Source of the DNA: a virus
Reading direction: 5' to 3' (one strand)
IMG/VR virus record: IMGVR_UViG_3300012000_000005
Coordinates: 31,462-95,461 of that record
Length of the DNA stretch: 64,000 nt
In this document: positions 40,830 to 47,300 of the stretch, piece by piece
Position numbering within the stretch: position 1 is the first letter of the stretch
Layout of the letters: each line of letters begins with the position of its first letter
Made by a program: the position numbers and the translations under genes
Notes under the pieces: model-generated
Told to the model about the DNA's origin: nothing
Databases searched by the model: none
What the model saw: the letters and a program-made list of their open reading frames with translations, nothing else

Positions 40830-41881
40830 TGAATGCAGAATTAGTAAAAGTATTACGAAACATAAATAAAAAATACGGCGAAGACACAATCATTTTAGGT
40901 TCTGAGATTAAGACCGATGTATCTCAGCGTATAACAAGTGGTTCAATAAGTTTAGATGTAGCCCTTGGTGGTGGGTGGCCAGTAAATCAATGGCACGAAA
41001 TTATTGGCGAGGCAAGTAATGGCAAGACTGCTATCGCACTTAAAACAATTGCTGCTAATCAAAAGAAAAATCCAGAGTTCACTACCGTTTGGGTAGCCGC
41101 TGAGCAATGGGTACCTAGTTACGCAGAGATGTGTGGCGTAGACGCAAGTCGTGTATATGTAGTTTCAACAAACGTAATGGAGGAAGCCTATGAATCGGTC
41201 ATCCAAATTACTGGCAGTAAAGCGGTCGATTGTATTGTTATTGATTCGTTACCTGCCTTGGTCCCTACAACAGAGGACGATAAAGAGATGGAGATGGCTA
41301 CTGTAGGTCGTGGCGCCCTTCTAACTAATAAGTTTTTTCGTAAGGTTGGTAAAGCATCTAAGCGTTCATTGGTAGAACCAGAACGCCCTTTCATAGGTAT
41401 TGTTATTAACCAATGGCGCTCAAAGATTGGCGTCATGTACGGCGATGACCGTACTACCCCAGGCGGTTTAGGTAAGGACTATGCGTTCTTTACCCGCCTA
41501 GAAATACGTCGTGCTGGCTGGATTGAGGTTGGTTCAGGCCAAGAAAAGAGACGTGTGGGTCAAGAGGTTAAGGTACGAGTAATCAAAAACAAGTCTGCCC
41601 CACCATCCCAGGTGGCATCTTTTGACTTTTACTTTGCCAAAGGCAATGGACTTTTGGCTGGCGACCTAGACTTTGCCAAAGAGATATTGGCTATTGGAAT
41701 TGTCAACAAAGTGATAACCAGAGCTGGTGCCTATTACCGCTACGGCGATAGACAGTGGCAAGGTTCCGATGCTATGCTTGACTCTATACGGGAAGAAATT
41801 GATTTAAAGGAGACACTCGAGCGTGACGTTCTTGACTCAATCAAACAAGGCTCTAAGTTAGTAGCCGAGGATGAAGAGTAA
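40829..41881 (+). CDS. recA: RecA-family recombinase
   Basis: 350 residues. Walker A GEASNGKT (residues ~61-68), Walker B DCIVIDSLPALVP, and the L2-like segment RPFIGIVINQWRSKIGVMYGDDRTTPGG (split here by function) identify RecA. It drives strand exchange for phage recombination-dependent replication. The end overlaps an endonuclease gene, and other recombination nucleases follow, forming a recombination cluster. Confidence 0.93.
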   Translation: MNAELVKVLRNINKKYGEDTIILGSEIKTDVSQRITSGSISLDVALGGGWPVNQWHEIIGEASNGKTAIALKTIAANQKKNPEFTTVWVAAEQWVPSYAEMCGVDASRVYVVSTNVMEEAYESVIQITGSKAVDCIVIDSLPALVPTTEDDKEMEMATVGRGALLTNKFFRKVGKASKRSLVEPERPFIGIVINQWRSKIGVMYGDDRTTPGGLGKDYAFFTRLEIRRAGWIEVGSGQEKRRVGQEVKVRVIKNKSAPPSQVASFDFYFAKGNGLLAGDLDFAKEILAIGIVNKVITRAGAYYRYGDRQWQGSDAMLDSIREEIDLKETLERDVLDSIKQGSKLVAEDEE

Positions 41882-42212
41882 GGGACAAAGGGAGTCGAAG
41901 AAACACGAGGACCGATTAGCAAAAGCAATCGGCGGTCAGCGTAATGCTGGCAGCGGTGCGTTTTGGAGTCGGAAGGGTGATGTTCGGTCTAAAGACTTGT
42001 TAATAGAACACAAGTGGACTGGCAAAGCCACCGTGACTATCAAGGCCACGGTTCTAGAGAAGATTGTTAAGGAAGCAATCCTTGACAGTCGTACTCCAGT
42101 ACTCGGTTTCAGTCTCAACAATGAAAACTATGTGATGTTATTGGAGGACGATTTTCTAGAACTACGCCAGAAAACTTTGGAGTGTAGTTGTTCGAAGATA
42201 TCGGCCACTTAG
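41871..42212 (+). CDS. PD-(D/E)XK endonuclease, Holliday-junction resolvase-like
   Basis: 113 residues. AIGGQRNAGSGAFWSRKGDVRS is followed by DLLIEHKWT, giving the D-(x)n-ExK active site of small resolvase-like nucleases; the GxRNxGSGAF(W)xRKGDV layout is typical of phage members. It overlaps RecA by 11 bases. Basic N-terminus (MKSKGQRESKKHEDRLAK). A RuvC-type enzyme is also encoded nearby, so the two may act on different DNA structures. Confidence 0.75.
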   Translation: MKSKGQRESKKHEDRLAKAIGGQRNAGSGAFWSRKGDVRSKDLLIEHKWTGKATVTIKATVLEKIVKEAILDSRTPVLGFSLNNENYVMLLEDDFLELRQKTLECSCSKISAT

Positions 42213-42505
42213 AAGGTTGGCGACATCAAGCCAAGTGTCGGGGGATGGACACAGAGCTTTGGTTTCCTCCCAGAGATAAAGCCAAATATAAAAAGATTGC
42301 ATCCGTATCTAAAGCTGTCTGCTTTGGACGTGATGGCTTACCTGAATGCCCAGTGCGTAAGGAATGTTTGCTGTACGCAGAAGCACAAGAAGAGCAACAC
42401 GGTATATGGGGTGGCATGTCGCATCGTGAGCGTAATGCGCTTAAGCGTAAAGCTAAGAAGCACGGCAAAACCCTAGAGGAGTGGATACTTGACGGCGACC
42501 TGTGA
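42188..42505 (+). CDS. whiB: WhiB-family iron-sulfur transcription regulator
   Basis: 105 residues from TTG 42188 (GGAG five bases upstream). Four cysteines in the WhiB pattern: AKCRG, AVCFG, then ECPVRKEC, followed by the GIWGG turn (GIWGGMSHRER) and a basic C-terminus (KRKAKKHGK). WhiB proteins bind a 4Fe-4S cluster and the principal sigma factor and occur only in Actinobacteria and their phages. The second and third Cys are separated by eight residues rather than the common two. It may steer host RNA polymerase to the phage's TANNNT promoters. Confidence 0.93.
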   Translation: MFEDIGHLEGWRHQAKCRGMDTELWFPPRDKAKYKKIASVSKAVCFGRDGLPECPVRKECLLYAEAQEEQHGIWGGMSHRERNALKRKAKKHGKTLEEWILDGDL

Positions 42506-42511
42506 TACGGT
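42506..42511 (+). promoter_or_regulatory. -10-like element of a leaderless start (TACGGT)
   Basis: TACGGT, six bases, then ATG 42518; no ribosome site. It starts one base after the whiB stop. Confidence 0.45.
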
Positions 42512-42517
42512 GTCGGT

Positions 42518-43369
42518 ATGACAGAAAAGTACAAGCCAGGTGGGGCACTAAAATCATTTTTAGATGCAGGCAAAAAACCTTCACGAGTTCTAGGGTCGGT
42601 AGAACGTTATGTTCTATCTAAACCAACGGATAAATCTAGACGCACAGACGTCTTACACCCCTCAGAGATGGCGGGCGATGAGTGGTGCTATCGAGCATCT
42701 TACTTTCAATTAAAAGGCCATTTACCATTAGAAAGCTCACGTCGTAATAGTTTACGGCTGCAATCAGTTTTTGCAGAGGGTCACGGCATTCACGCTAAGT
42801 GGCAACGATGGTTTCAAGAAATGGGTCACTTGTACGGAAAGTGGTACTGCAAAGATTGCGACGAGTATTTTTGGGGCGGGTCTGATTGCCACGAAGGTCC
42901 ACTAGAGTATAAAGAAGTCCCGTTGTTTTACGAACCACTACGCATCTTTGGGCATGCAGATGGTTGGCTTACTAATTTTGGTGACCCTCTAATGCTAGAA
43001 GTAAAGTCAATAGGTTTTGGAACTATACGCTGGGAGAACCCAGAGATGGCAAAAGAGTTTGGAACCATGGAGAAGGTGTGGCCAGAAATCAAAGCTCCAT
43101 TTGCTAAGCACGTAACTCAAGTACAAATCTATATGAAACTTGCAGAGCTATTGGGGTATGACAATTACCCACGGGAAGCTGTTCTTATTTATGAGAACAA
43201 AGCTACGCAAGATGTAAAAGAGTTTGTTGTACCAAAGAGTGATTTTGCTATTGCGCCTTTATTCGAGGCTGCCGCTATGATTGTCGAGTCGATTAACAAC
43301 AACACTCCACCCGCTTGTAATTTAGATAAGTGGGGCGGATGTTCAAAGTGCGGAGGCTACAATGAGTGA
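42518..43369 (+). CDS. Cas4/RecB-like nuclease with probable Fe-S cluster
   Basis: 283 residues. PD-(D/E)XK signature: GHADGWL (D), LMLEVKSIG (ExK) and VTQVQIYMKLAELLG (QxxxY). One Cys near the N-terminus (DEWCYRAS) and three at the C-terminus (ACNLDKWGGCSKCGG) match the four-cysteine iron-sulfur staple of Cas4/AddB nucleases. An extra CKDC...DCHEG pair at ~106-122 is unusual. No Cas1 or CRISPR array is present. It likely trims DNA ends for RecA. Expressed from a TACGGT-type leaderless start. Confidence 0.85.
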   Translation: MTEKYKPGGALKSFLDAGKKPSRVLGSVERYVLSKPTDKSRRTDVLHPSEMAGDEWCYRASYFQLKGHLPLESSRRNSLRLQSVFAEGHGIHAKWQRWFQEMGHLYGKWYCKDCDEYFWGGSDCHEGPLEYKEVPLFYEPLRIFGHADGWLTNFGDPLMLEVKSIGFGTIRWENPEMAKEFGTMEKVWPEIKAPFAKHVTQVQIYMKLAELLGYDNYPREAVLIYENKATQDVKEFVVPKSDFAIAPLFEAAAMIVESINNNTPPACNLDKWGGCSKCGGYNE

Positions 43370-43856
43370 GTTAGTTGCTACAGGTATAAGTGAGATTGTT
43401 CTACAGCAGTTAGAAGCGCAGGGACTTCCACTAAAAAGGAAGATGGATATTGCCCCACCCCCATTCCCTGAGGATATAACGTTAGTTGATGACCAAGACC
43501 TAATGATTATGGCTGCAAAGTACATGGAAAATCTAAACTTTCTTAGAACTCAAGTTGCCTGTGCATCATTGGCAGAGTTAGAAGCTACTAATAATTATGA
43601 GATAGAAGTGGCTCGTGGACTATTAACTAAGACCAACGGAAAGACTACGGAAAAGGCCGTCATGTTAAAGGCATCTGTGTCCACCGATGACACAGTGATG
43701 GTTCTAGAGAAAGCAAAGAACTATGCCCACGCTTATCGTAAATTATTAGAGACAGCACTAGAAAACCTAGAGCGGTACTACTCCCTAACTAGTAGAGAGC
43801 TTACCCGACGTACCTCTAACGGTAGGTCAGGATTTGGAAATAGATTTGTACCATGA
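43362..43856 (+). CDS. Hypothetical helical protein in the recombination cluster
   Basis: 164 residues, overlapping the nuclease by 8 bases and the RuvC-like gene by 4. Mostly helical: a long run at ~55-150 (MENLNFLRTQVACASLAELEA; TDDTVMVLEKAKNYAHAYRKLLETALENLE, split) with coiled-coil character, ending in a basic tail (RRTSNGRSGFGNRFVP). No recognised family; probably a recombination or replication accessory. Confidence 0.55.
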   Translation: MSELVATGISEIVLQQLEAQGLPLKRKMDIAPPPFPEDITLVDDQDLMIMAAKYMENLNFLRTQVACASLAELEATNNYEIEVARGLLTKTNGKTTEKAVMLKASVSTDDTVMVLEKAKNYAHAYRKLLETALENLERYYSLTSRELTRRTSNGRSGFGNRFVP

Positions 43857-44410
43857 CCTTAAAAAAATTTGATGGAGGTCTGTCGGTCACAGGCAGTAGC
43901 CGTTTGTATCTGGGTATTGACCAGTCATACAGCGGTTTTGCGTGCACGCTGCTTTCAACAAATGGCACATACTTAACAACAGTATTTAAGTCTGAGATTA
44001 AAGGCATAGATAGGCTTGTTGAGATTAGGAAGTTTTTAAAAGAAACGATTGATGGTGCAAAGTACCCTATAGAAGACATAGCCATGGAAGATTACGCTTT
44101 TGCTGGTCAAGGCAGGGTGTTCCATCTAGGTGAACTTGGGGGTATGGTTAAACTTGTATGTAGAGACGCGGGGTACTACCCGCTTCTTGTCCCGCCCACA
44201 AGCCTGAAGAAGTATGTAACAGGCAAGGGGACGGGTATACAAAAGGCTCAAATGCTACTTTACATTTATAAAAAATGGGGGGTAGAATTTACCGACGATA
44301 ACGCCGCAGACTCGTATGCATTAGCAAGACTTGTGGCTGGGCTTCATGGACCAGCATACGAGAAAGAAGTGTATGAAAAGCTGCAAGGCGCAGACCATAG
44401 GGAACGATAA
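43853..44410 (+). CDS. RuvC-like Holliday-junction resolvase
   Basis: 185 residues. RNase H-fold acidic residues: GIDQSYSGFA (first Asp), AMEDYAFAGQG (Glu), and DDNAADSYALARL (last two Asp). The PPTSLKKYVTGKGTGIQKAQ segment matches RuvC and phage resolvases. It cuts branched DNA before packaging. Its neighbours are a Cas4-like nuclease and RecA. Confidence 0.85.
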   Translation: MTLKKFDGGLSVTGSSRLYLGIDQSYSGFACTLLSTNGTYLTTVFKSEIKGIDRLVEIRKFLKETIDGAKYPIEDIAMEDYAFAGQGRVFHLGELGGMVKLVCRDAGYYPLLVPPTSLKKYVTGKGTGIQKAQMLLYIYKKWGVEFTDDNAADSYALARLVAGLHGPAYEKEVYEKLQGADHRER

Positions 44411-44971
44411 ATGACAACAATCGTAGGAGTGCAGCATAAAAACAAGTGCGTACTAGGTGCAGATAATCAAGTAACCGATGACGACGGCCGCATTTTTAGA
44501 CACAAGAACATGGTTAAGATTTCACAATTAGCTAATGGAGTGTTGCTAGCGGGTGCAGGTGAGGTTGGGGCTTGCGATATTGCCCAACACCTGTGGAAAC
44601 CACCACGTATGACAGCTAAAGATAAGGCTGACACCTATCACTTTGTTATTTCAAAGTTGATTCCTTCTTTGCGTGAGTGCCTAAAAAATAATGGTTATAA
44701 CTTTGATGAAGAGAGGCCAAAGAACGACAAGGGCCAAAGATTTCATTTCTTGATAGCTGTTAATGGTGAGATATTTGATGTTAGCGAAGACCTATCTGTG
44801 TGCCAAGCTGAAACAGGGTTCTATGGAGTAGGTAATGGCTCTGGTTACGCTCTGGGAGCCTTGCATGCTGGCGCAAACATACAGGAGGCGTTAAAGATAG
44901 CTGAAGATTTAGATGTGTATACCTCAGGACCTTTTCTTATATTAGAACAGAAAAAAGCTAATGAAAGATAA
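44411..44971 (+). CDS. HslV/proteasome beta-like N-terminal-threonine peptidase
   Basis: 186 residues. After Met removal the protein begins TTIVGVQHKNKCVLGADNQVT: threonine nucleophile, GAD with the HslV-type Asp17, and Lys in RHKNMVKI at the place of Lys33. GVLLAGAGEVGACDIAQ and GVGNGSGYALGALHAG match the proteasome-fold strand-helix pattern. Family length is ~175. No HslU or other unfoldase is adjacent. It begins one base after the RuvC-like stop, with no good ribosome site. Protease activity is inferred; non-proteolytic Ntn hydrolases are possible. Confidence 0.75.
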   Translation: MTTIVGVQHKNKCVLGADNQVTDDDGRIFRHKNMVKISQLANGVLLAGAGEVGACDIAQHLWKPPRMTAKDKADTYHFVISKLIPSLRECLKNNGYNFDEERPKNDKGQRFHFLIAVNGEIFDVSEDLSVCQAETGFYGVGNGSGYALGALHAGANIQEALKIAEDLDVYTSGPFLILEQKKANER

Positions 44972-45179
44972 GCAGCTCAGGGCCCACGGTTACATGACCG
45001 TCGATGAGTTCATTAGTAAATTAACCCCTGGTCTAAGAGACTATCTATTACATAACTGGACTAAAGATGAAACTAGCCTCAACCACCCTGAAGACCTTGC
45101 TTCAAACGCCCTTGTTTATATGGAGGTGGCTTTCTCAGTGATAGGACAGTTTGGTGCAGCGCCACACGAAGAGCATTAG
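44961..45179 (+). CDS. Small hypothetical protein
   Basis: 72 residues, overlapping the HslV-like gene by 11 bases, so translationally coupled. Helical N-terminus (YMTVDEFISKLTPGLRDYLLHNW) and an acidic C-terminus ending HEEH. Because it is coupled to the peptidase gene, it might be an adaptor or substrate, but nothing in the sequence shows this. Confidence 0.5.
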   Translation: MKDKQLRAHGYMTVDEFISKLTPGLRDYLLHNWTKDETSLNHPEDLASNALVYMEVAFSVIGQFGAAPHEEH

Positions 45180-45384
45180 AGAACTAAAGCCCGATTATTC
45201 AGGGTCTATGGATTATGCAGACCAGGTTCTGCATGAATGCCCTATTTGCGAGTCAACTATATGGAATATAAAAGCTCAATTTGAGGATTATGAAATGGCT
45301 ACGTACTTCCTGGACATGGAGTGCAGCAGCTGCGGTACCTATGGCAGGGCCCCTACCCCTTTAGACAGACCAAATCTAATTTAG
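45154..45384 (+). CDS. Zinc-ribbon protein
   Basis: About 76 residues using GTG 45154, preferred because AGGA lies seven bases upstream; TTG 45151 or an internal ATG 45208 are alternatives. Zinc ribbon with CPIC at the centre and CSSCG near the C-terminus (LDMECSSCGTYGRA). Acidic in between. Overlaps the previous gene by 26 bases. Role unknown. Confidence 0.5.
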   Translation: MQRHTKSIRELKPDYSGSMDYADQVLHECPICESTIWNIKAQFEDYEMATYFLDMECSSCGTYGRAPTPLDRPNLI

Positions 45385-45435
45385 ACTTCATAATTGTACT
45401 TACGGGAGTCCCACTATACGTAAACCGAGGTACAC

Positions 45436-45714
45436 ATGTCCGAACAACCCCAAGAACAAATCCTACGCGTAAGCGCTGGGTCCAATCCACAGGCTGTGGC
45501 ATCCGCAATTGCTCATAGTATTTATGAGACACGTAATTGTAAGATTCGTGCGGTAGGTGCAGGTGCAGTTAATCAGGCTGTAAAAGCTATCGCTATTGCT
45601 CGTGGATATACAGCTCCCCGCGGTCTTGACCTCATCTGCGTCCCAGGGTTCTCAAGCATTGAGAGCCATGACGGCCAGATTTCCGCAATTGTCTTTGAAG
45701 TAAAGGCAAGTTAA
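45436..45714 (+). CDS. spoVS: SpoVS-family (Alba-like) nucleic-acid-binding protein
   Basis: 92 residues. ILRVSAGSNPQAVASAIAHS and IRAVGAGAVNQAVKAIAIARG, with APRGLDLICVPGF, closely follow the SpoVS pattern (VSAxSxPxxVAGAxA, IxAIGAGAxNQAVKAxAIARG, DLICIP). SpoVS is an Alba-like fold protein that affects sporulation and division in Gram-positive bacteria. Phage copies could alter host development or bind nucleic acid. Ribosome site GAGG. A weak promoter (TTGTAC, then TATACG at 45415) precedes it. Confidence 0.93.
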   Translation: MSEQPQEQILRVSAGSNPQAVASAIAHSIYETRNCKIRAVGAGAVNQAVKAIAIARGYTAPRGLDLICVPGFSSIESHDGQISAIVFEVKAS

Positions 45715-45731
45715 CCCTGTATTTATCCAAT

Positions 45732-45749
45732 AATAAGGCTACCCTTATT
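45732..45749 (+). terminator. Hairpin after spoVS
   Basis: AATAAGG-CTAC-CCTTATT, a 7-bp stem followed by TAAA. Weak terminator or regulatory hairpin between spoVS and the next basic protein gene. Confidence 0.45.
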
Positions 45750-45774
45750 TAAACCCTTGGCCAAAGGAAACTAA

Positions 45775-46119
45775 ATGAAAAAAGATTCAACTAAGAACAA
45801 GGCACCATTGGCTCCGACATCAGCGGAACCAAAGAATGCCGCAGGCGCAAAGCCACGCGTTGCTATGCCTTCAAAGGGCACACTTGTTAAAAAAGGTGGA
45901 GCTCAAGCTGGAGACCCATACAAGCAACCAAAACCTGCACGCTCTAACATCATGGGCAAGCTTGCTCGTGGCGGTGCACGTTATGGTATCCGCGTTAAAT
46001 TCCAAAAGACCGTAGCACCAGAAGCAGGAGCAACACAGGCAAATGGCCGTATGTTTGCACCTGCAGTTCGTCGTCAACGTCCTAATTTTCAGGACGGCGG
46101 CGGGTCACACGGTAACTAA
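45775..46119 (+). CDS. Small basic Ala/Lys/Pro-rich protein
   Basis: 114 residues with AAAGGA upstream. Extended low-complexity basic sequence (KNKAPLAPTSAEPKNAAGAKPR; KQPKPARSNIMGKLARGGARYG, split). No secondary structure or catalytic pattern is evident. It may be a virion or nucleoid-associated protein. A strong terminator follows its stop. Confidence 0.55.
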   Translation: MKKDSTKNKAPLAPTSAEPKNAAGAKPRVAMPSKGTLVKKGGAQAGDPYKQPKPARSNIMGKLARGGARYGIRVKFQKTVAPEAGATQANGRMFAPAVRRQRPNFQDGGGSHGN

Positions 46120-46133
46120 AACTTAATAGCTCA

Positions 46134-46156
46134 GGCCCCCGCAAGGGGGCCTTTTG
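46134..46156 (+). terminator. Strong intrinsic terminator
   Basis: GGCCCCC-GCAA-GGGGGCC stem followed directly by TTTTGC. It closes the recombination operon before the hsp20 gene. Confidence 0.92.
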
Positions 46157-46190
46157 CATTTACAGGAATATATTTAAATTTAGAATGTTG

Positions 46191-46196
46191 TATACT
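46191..46196 (+). promoter_or_regulatory. Candidate promoter of hsp20 (TATACT)
   Basis: TATACT lies 35 bases after the terminator with an AT-rich upstream region and no clear -35 box. The 59-base leader to ATG 46255 carries AAGGAGA as ribosome site. Confidence 0.6.
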
Positions 46197-46254
46197 ATTG
46201 ATGACTGCTCAATTCCGAGGGTCACTAAACATTTATCGTCTAAGGAGATAAATT

Positions 46255-46791
46255 ATGGCTTCAGGCTACCCAATTCAATGGTCAGGAAACAACGACTGGT
46301 CTCACCCTAAAGAAATGAAACTAGGCGCTCAACAGGTTGCAAACGCTCACCGTATTGCTGCTGAACGTTCCGTAGACCCATTAGCACTACTAAATAACAT
46401 GCTTAAACCGTGGACTTTCGGTTTTGATAAGCATCTAGACATGTTTAACCAGTTATTTGACCTCAAAGTCAACTCAACCTATCCCCCATACAATATTAAG
46501 ACCCTACCCGATGACAAAGCCGAGATTGAACTGGCGGTTGCGGGGTTCAAGAAGTCTGAAATTAACATTGAGTATAAAGAAAATGTTATTACCGTATCGG
46601 GAGAAAAGGAAGAGGAGGACGGGGCAACCTACGCCTACAAAGGCATAGCTGGCCGCACCTTCTTGCAGCGTTTTGCCGTGTCAGACGACGTGGTAGTAAA
46701 CGGTGCTAAGCTAGAGGACGGGTTCTTGACCATCGCACTAGAGAGAATCGTTCCAGAGGCTAAGAAAGCTAAGACTATTTCAATAGAATAG
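46255..46791 (+). CDS. hsp20: Hsp20-family small heat shock protein
   Basis: 178 residues; the N-terminal arm ~1-75 is variable. The alpha-crystallin domain begins YPPYNIKTLPDDKAEIELAV and continues with AGFKKSEINIEYKENVITVSGEKEEED (split) and IAGRTFLQRFAVSDDVVV, ending in IPEAKKAK-like IVPEAKKAKTISIE. It is an ATP-independent holdase. Hsp20 genes also occur in T4-like cyanophages, so a role in virion protein folding is plausible. Own promoter and terminator flank it. Confidence 0.92.
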   Translation: MASGYPIQWSGNNDWSHPKEMKLGAQQVANAHRIAAERSVDPLALLNNMLKPWTFGFDKHLDMFNQLFDLKVNSTYPPYNIKTLPDDKAEIELAVAGFKKSEINIEYKENVITVSGEKEEEDGATYAYKGIAGRTFLQRFAVSDDVVVNGAKLEDGFLTIALERIVPEAKKAKTISIE

Positions 46792-46792
46792 T

Positions 46793-46825
46793 TGTCCATG
46801 GTTGTACATAGATGTCCATGGTTGT
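46793..46825 (+). repeat. Direct repeat TGTCCATGGTTGT after hsp20
   Basis: Two identical 13-base copies at 46793-46805 and 46813-46825, 20 bases apart (nearly two helical turns), containing NcoI-like CCATGG palindromes. They lie just upstream of a promoter (46846) and may be a regulator-binding site. Confidence 0.6.
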
Positions 46826-46845
46826 CTAACAATCTTATTATAATA

Positions 46846-46875
46846 TTGCAAGGTTGACAGTAACCATGTTATAGT
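46846..46875 (+). promoter_or_regulatory. Candidate promoter (TTGCAA / TATAGT)
   Basis: TTGCAA at 46846-46851 and TATAGT at 46870-46875, 18 bases apart, with an extended-10 TG (TGTTATAGT). Transcription from here meets a hairpin within about 20 bases, giving a very short RNA. Confidence 0.6.
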
Positions 46876-46897
46876 ACGACTCCCCCTTCTTGTACAA

Positions 46898-46927
46898 AGC
46901 CCCCTGCAAATATTTTTGCAGGGGGCT
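46898..46927 (+). terminator. Perfect 13-bp hairpin, attenuator or small-RNA end
   Basis: AGCCCCCTGCAAA-TATT-TTTGCAGGGGGCT is a perfect inverted repeat followed by ACTTTACAT. With the promoter at 46846 it defines a ~45-base RNA. The following TTTACA belongs to the next promoter. Confidence 0.65.
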
Positions 46928-46929
46928 AC

Positions 46930-46958
46930 TTTACATACCGCTAGTGATTCTTTATGAT
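46930..46958 (+). promoter_or_regulatory. Promoter TTTACA-17-TATGAT
   Basis: TTTACA at 46930-46935, TATGAT at 46953-46958, 17-base spacer. The leader to GTG 47001 carries AAAGGA. It drives the phosphoesterase operon. Confidence 0.75.
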
Positions 46959-47000
46959 ACGCTTAAGATGCAGTGCAAGACGGGATGAAAGGAACTTGTG

Positions 47001-47300
47001 GTGCCGAAACTATCGGACAAAAAGAGTCTTGGTGATTTGTTAACCGAATTAGAGACTAATCCTAAGAGACGTAGAAGCGCAGGCGGATGCATATGCGCTA
47101 GATGGTTAGAAACTGTTGATGAAGAAACAGTTGAACGAATGTATAAAGCATTCGGTGGTCAGAAAATCCTTGTAGATATGTCTAATTACTTCTTTGCAAT
47201 TAAAGAAGTGTACCCAGAGATACCTCTACAAAGGACCACGTTTTACAATCACTTTAGAAAAAAGTGTTCATGCTATAAACAAGAGAAAGAACTGAACTGA
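47001..47300 (+). CDS. Hypothetical cysteine-containing regulator-like protein
   Basis: 99 residues from GTG 47001 (AAAGGA seven bases upstream; an in-frame GTG at 46998 is the alternative). CICARWLETVDEETVERMYKAF suggests an N-terminal helix with a Cys pair; PLQRTTFYNHFRKKCSCYK near the C-terminus resembles a helix-turn-helix with another Cys pair. Terminase small-subunit-like or transcription-factor roles are both possible. Its stop overlaps the phosphoesterase region start. Confidence 0.5.
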   Translation: MPKLSDKKSLGDLLTELETNPKRRRSAGGCICARWLETVDEETVERMYKAFGGQKILVDMSNYFFAIKEVYPEIPLQRTTFYNHFRKKCSCYKQEKELN

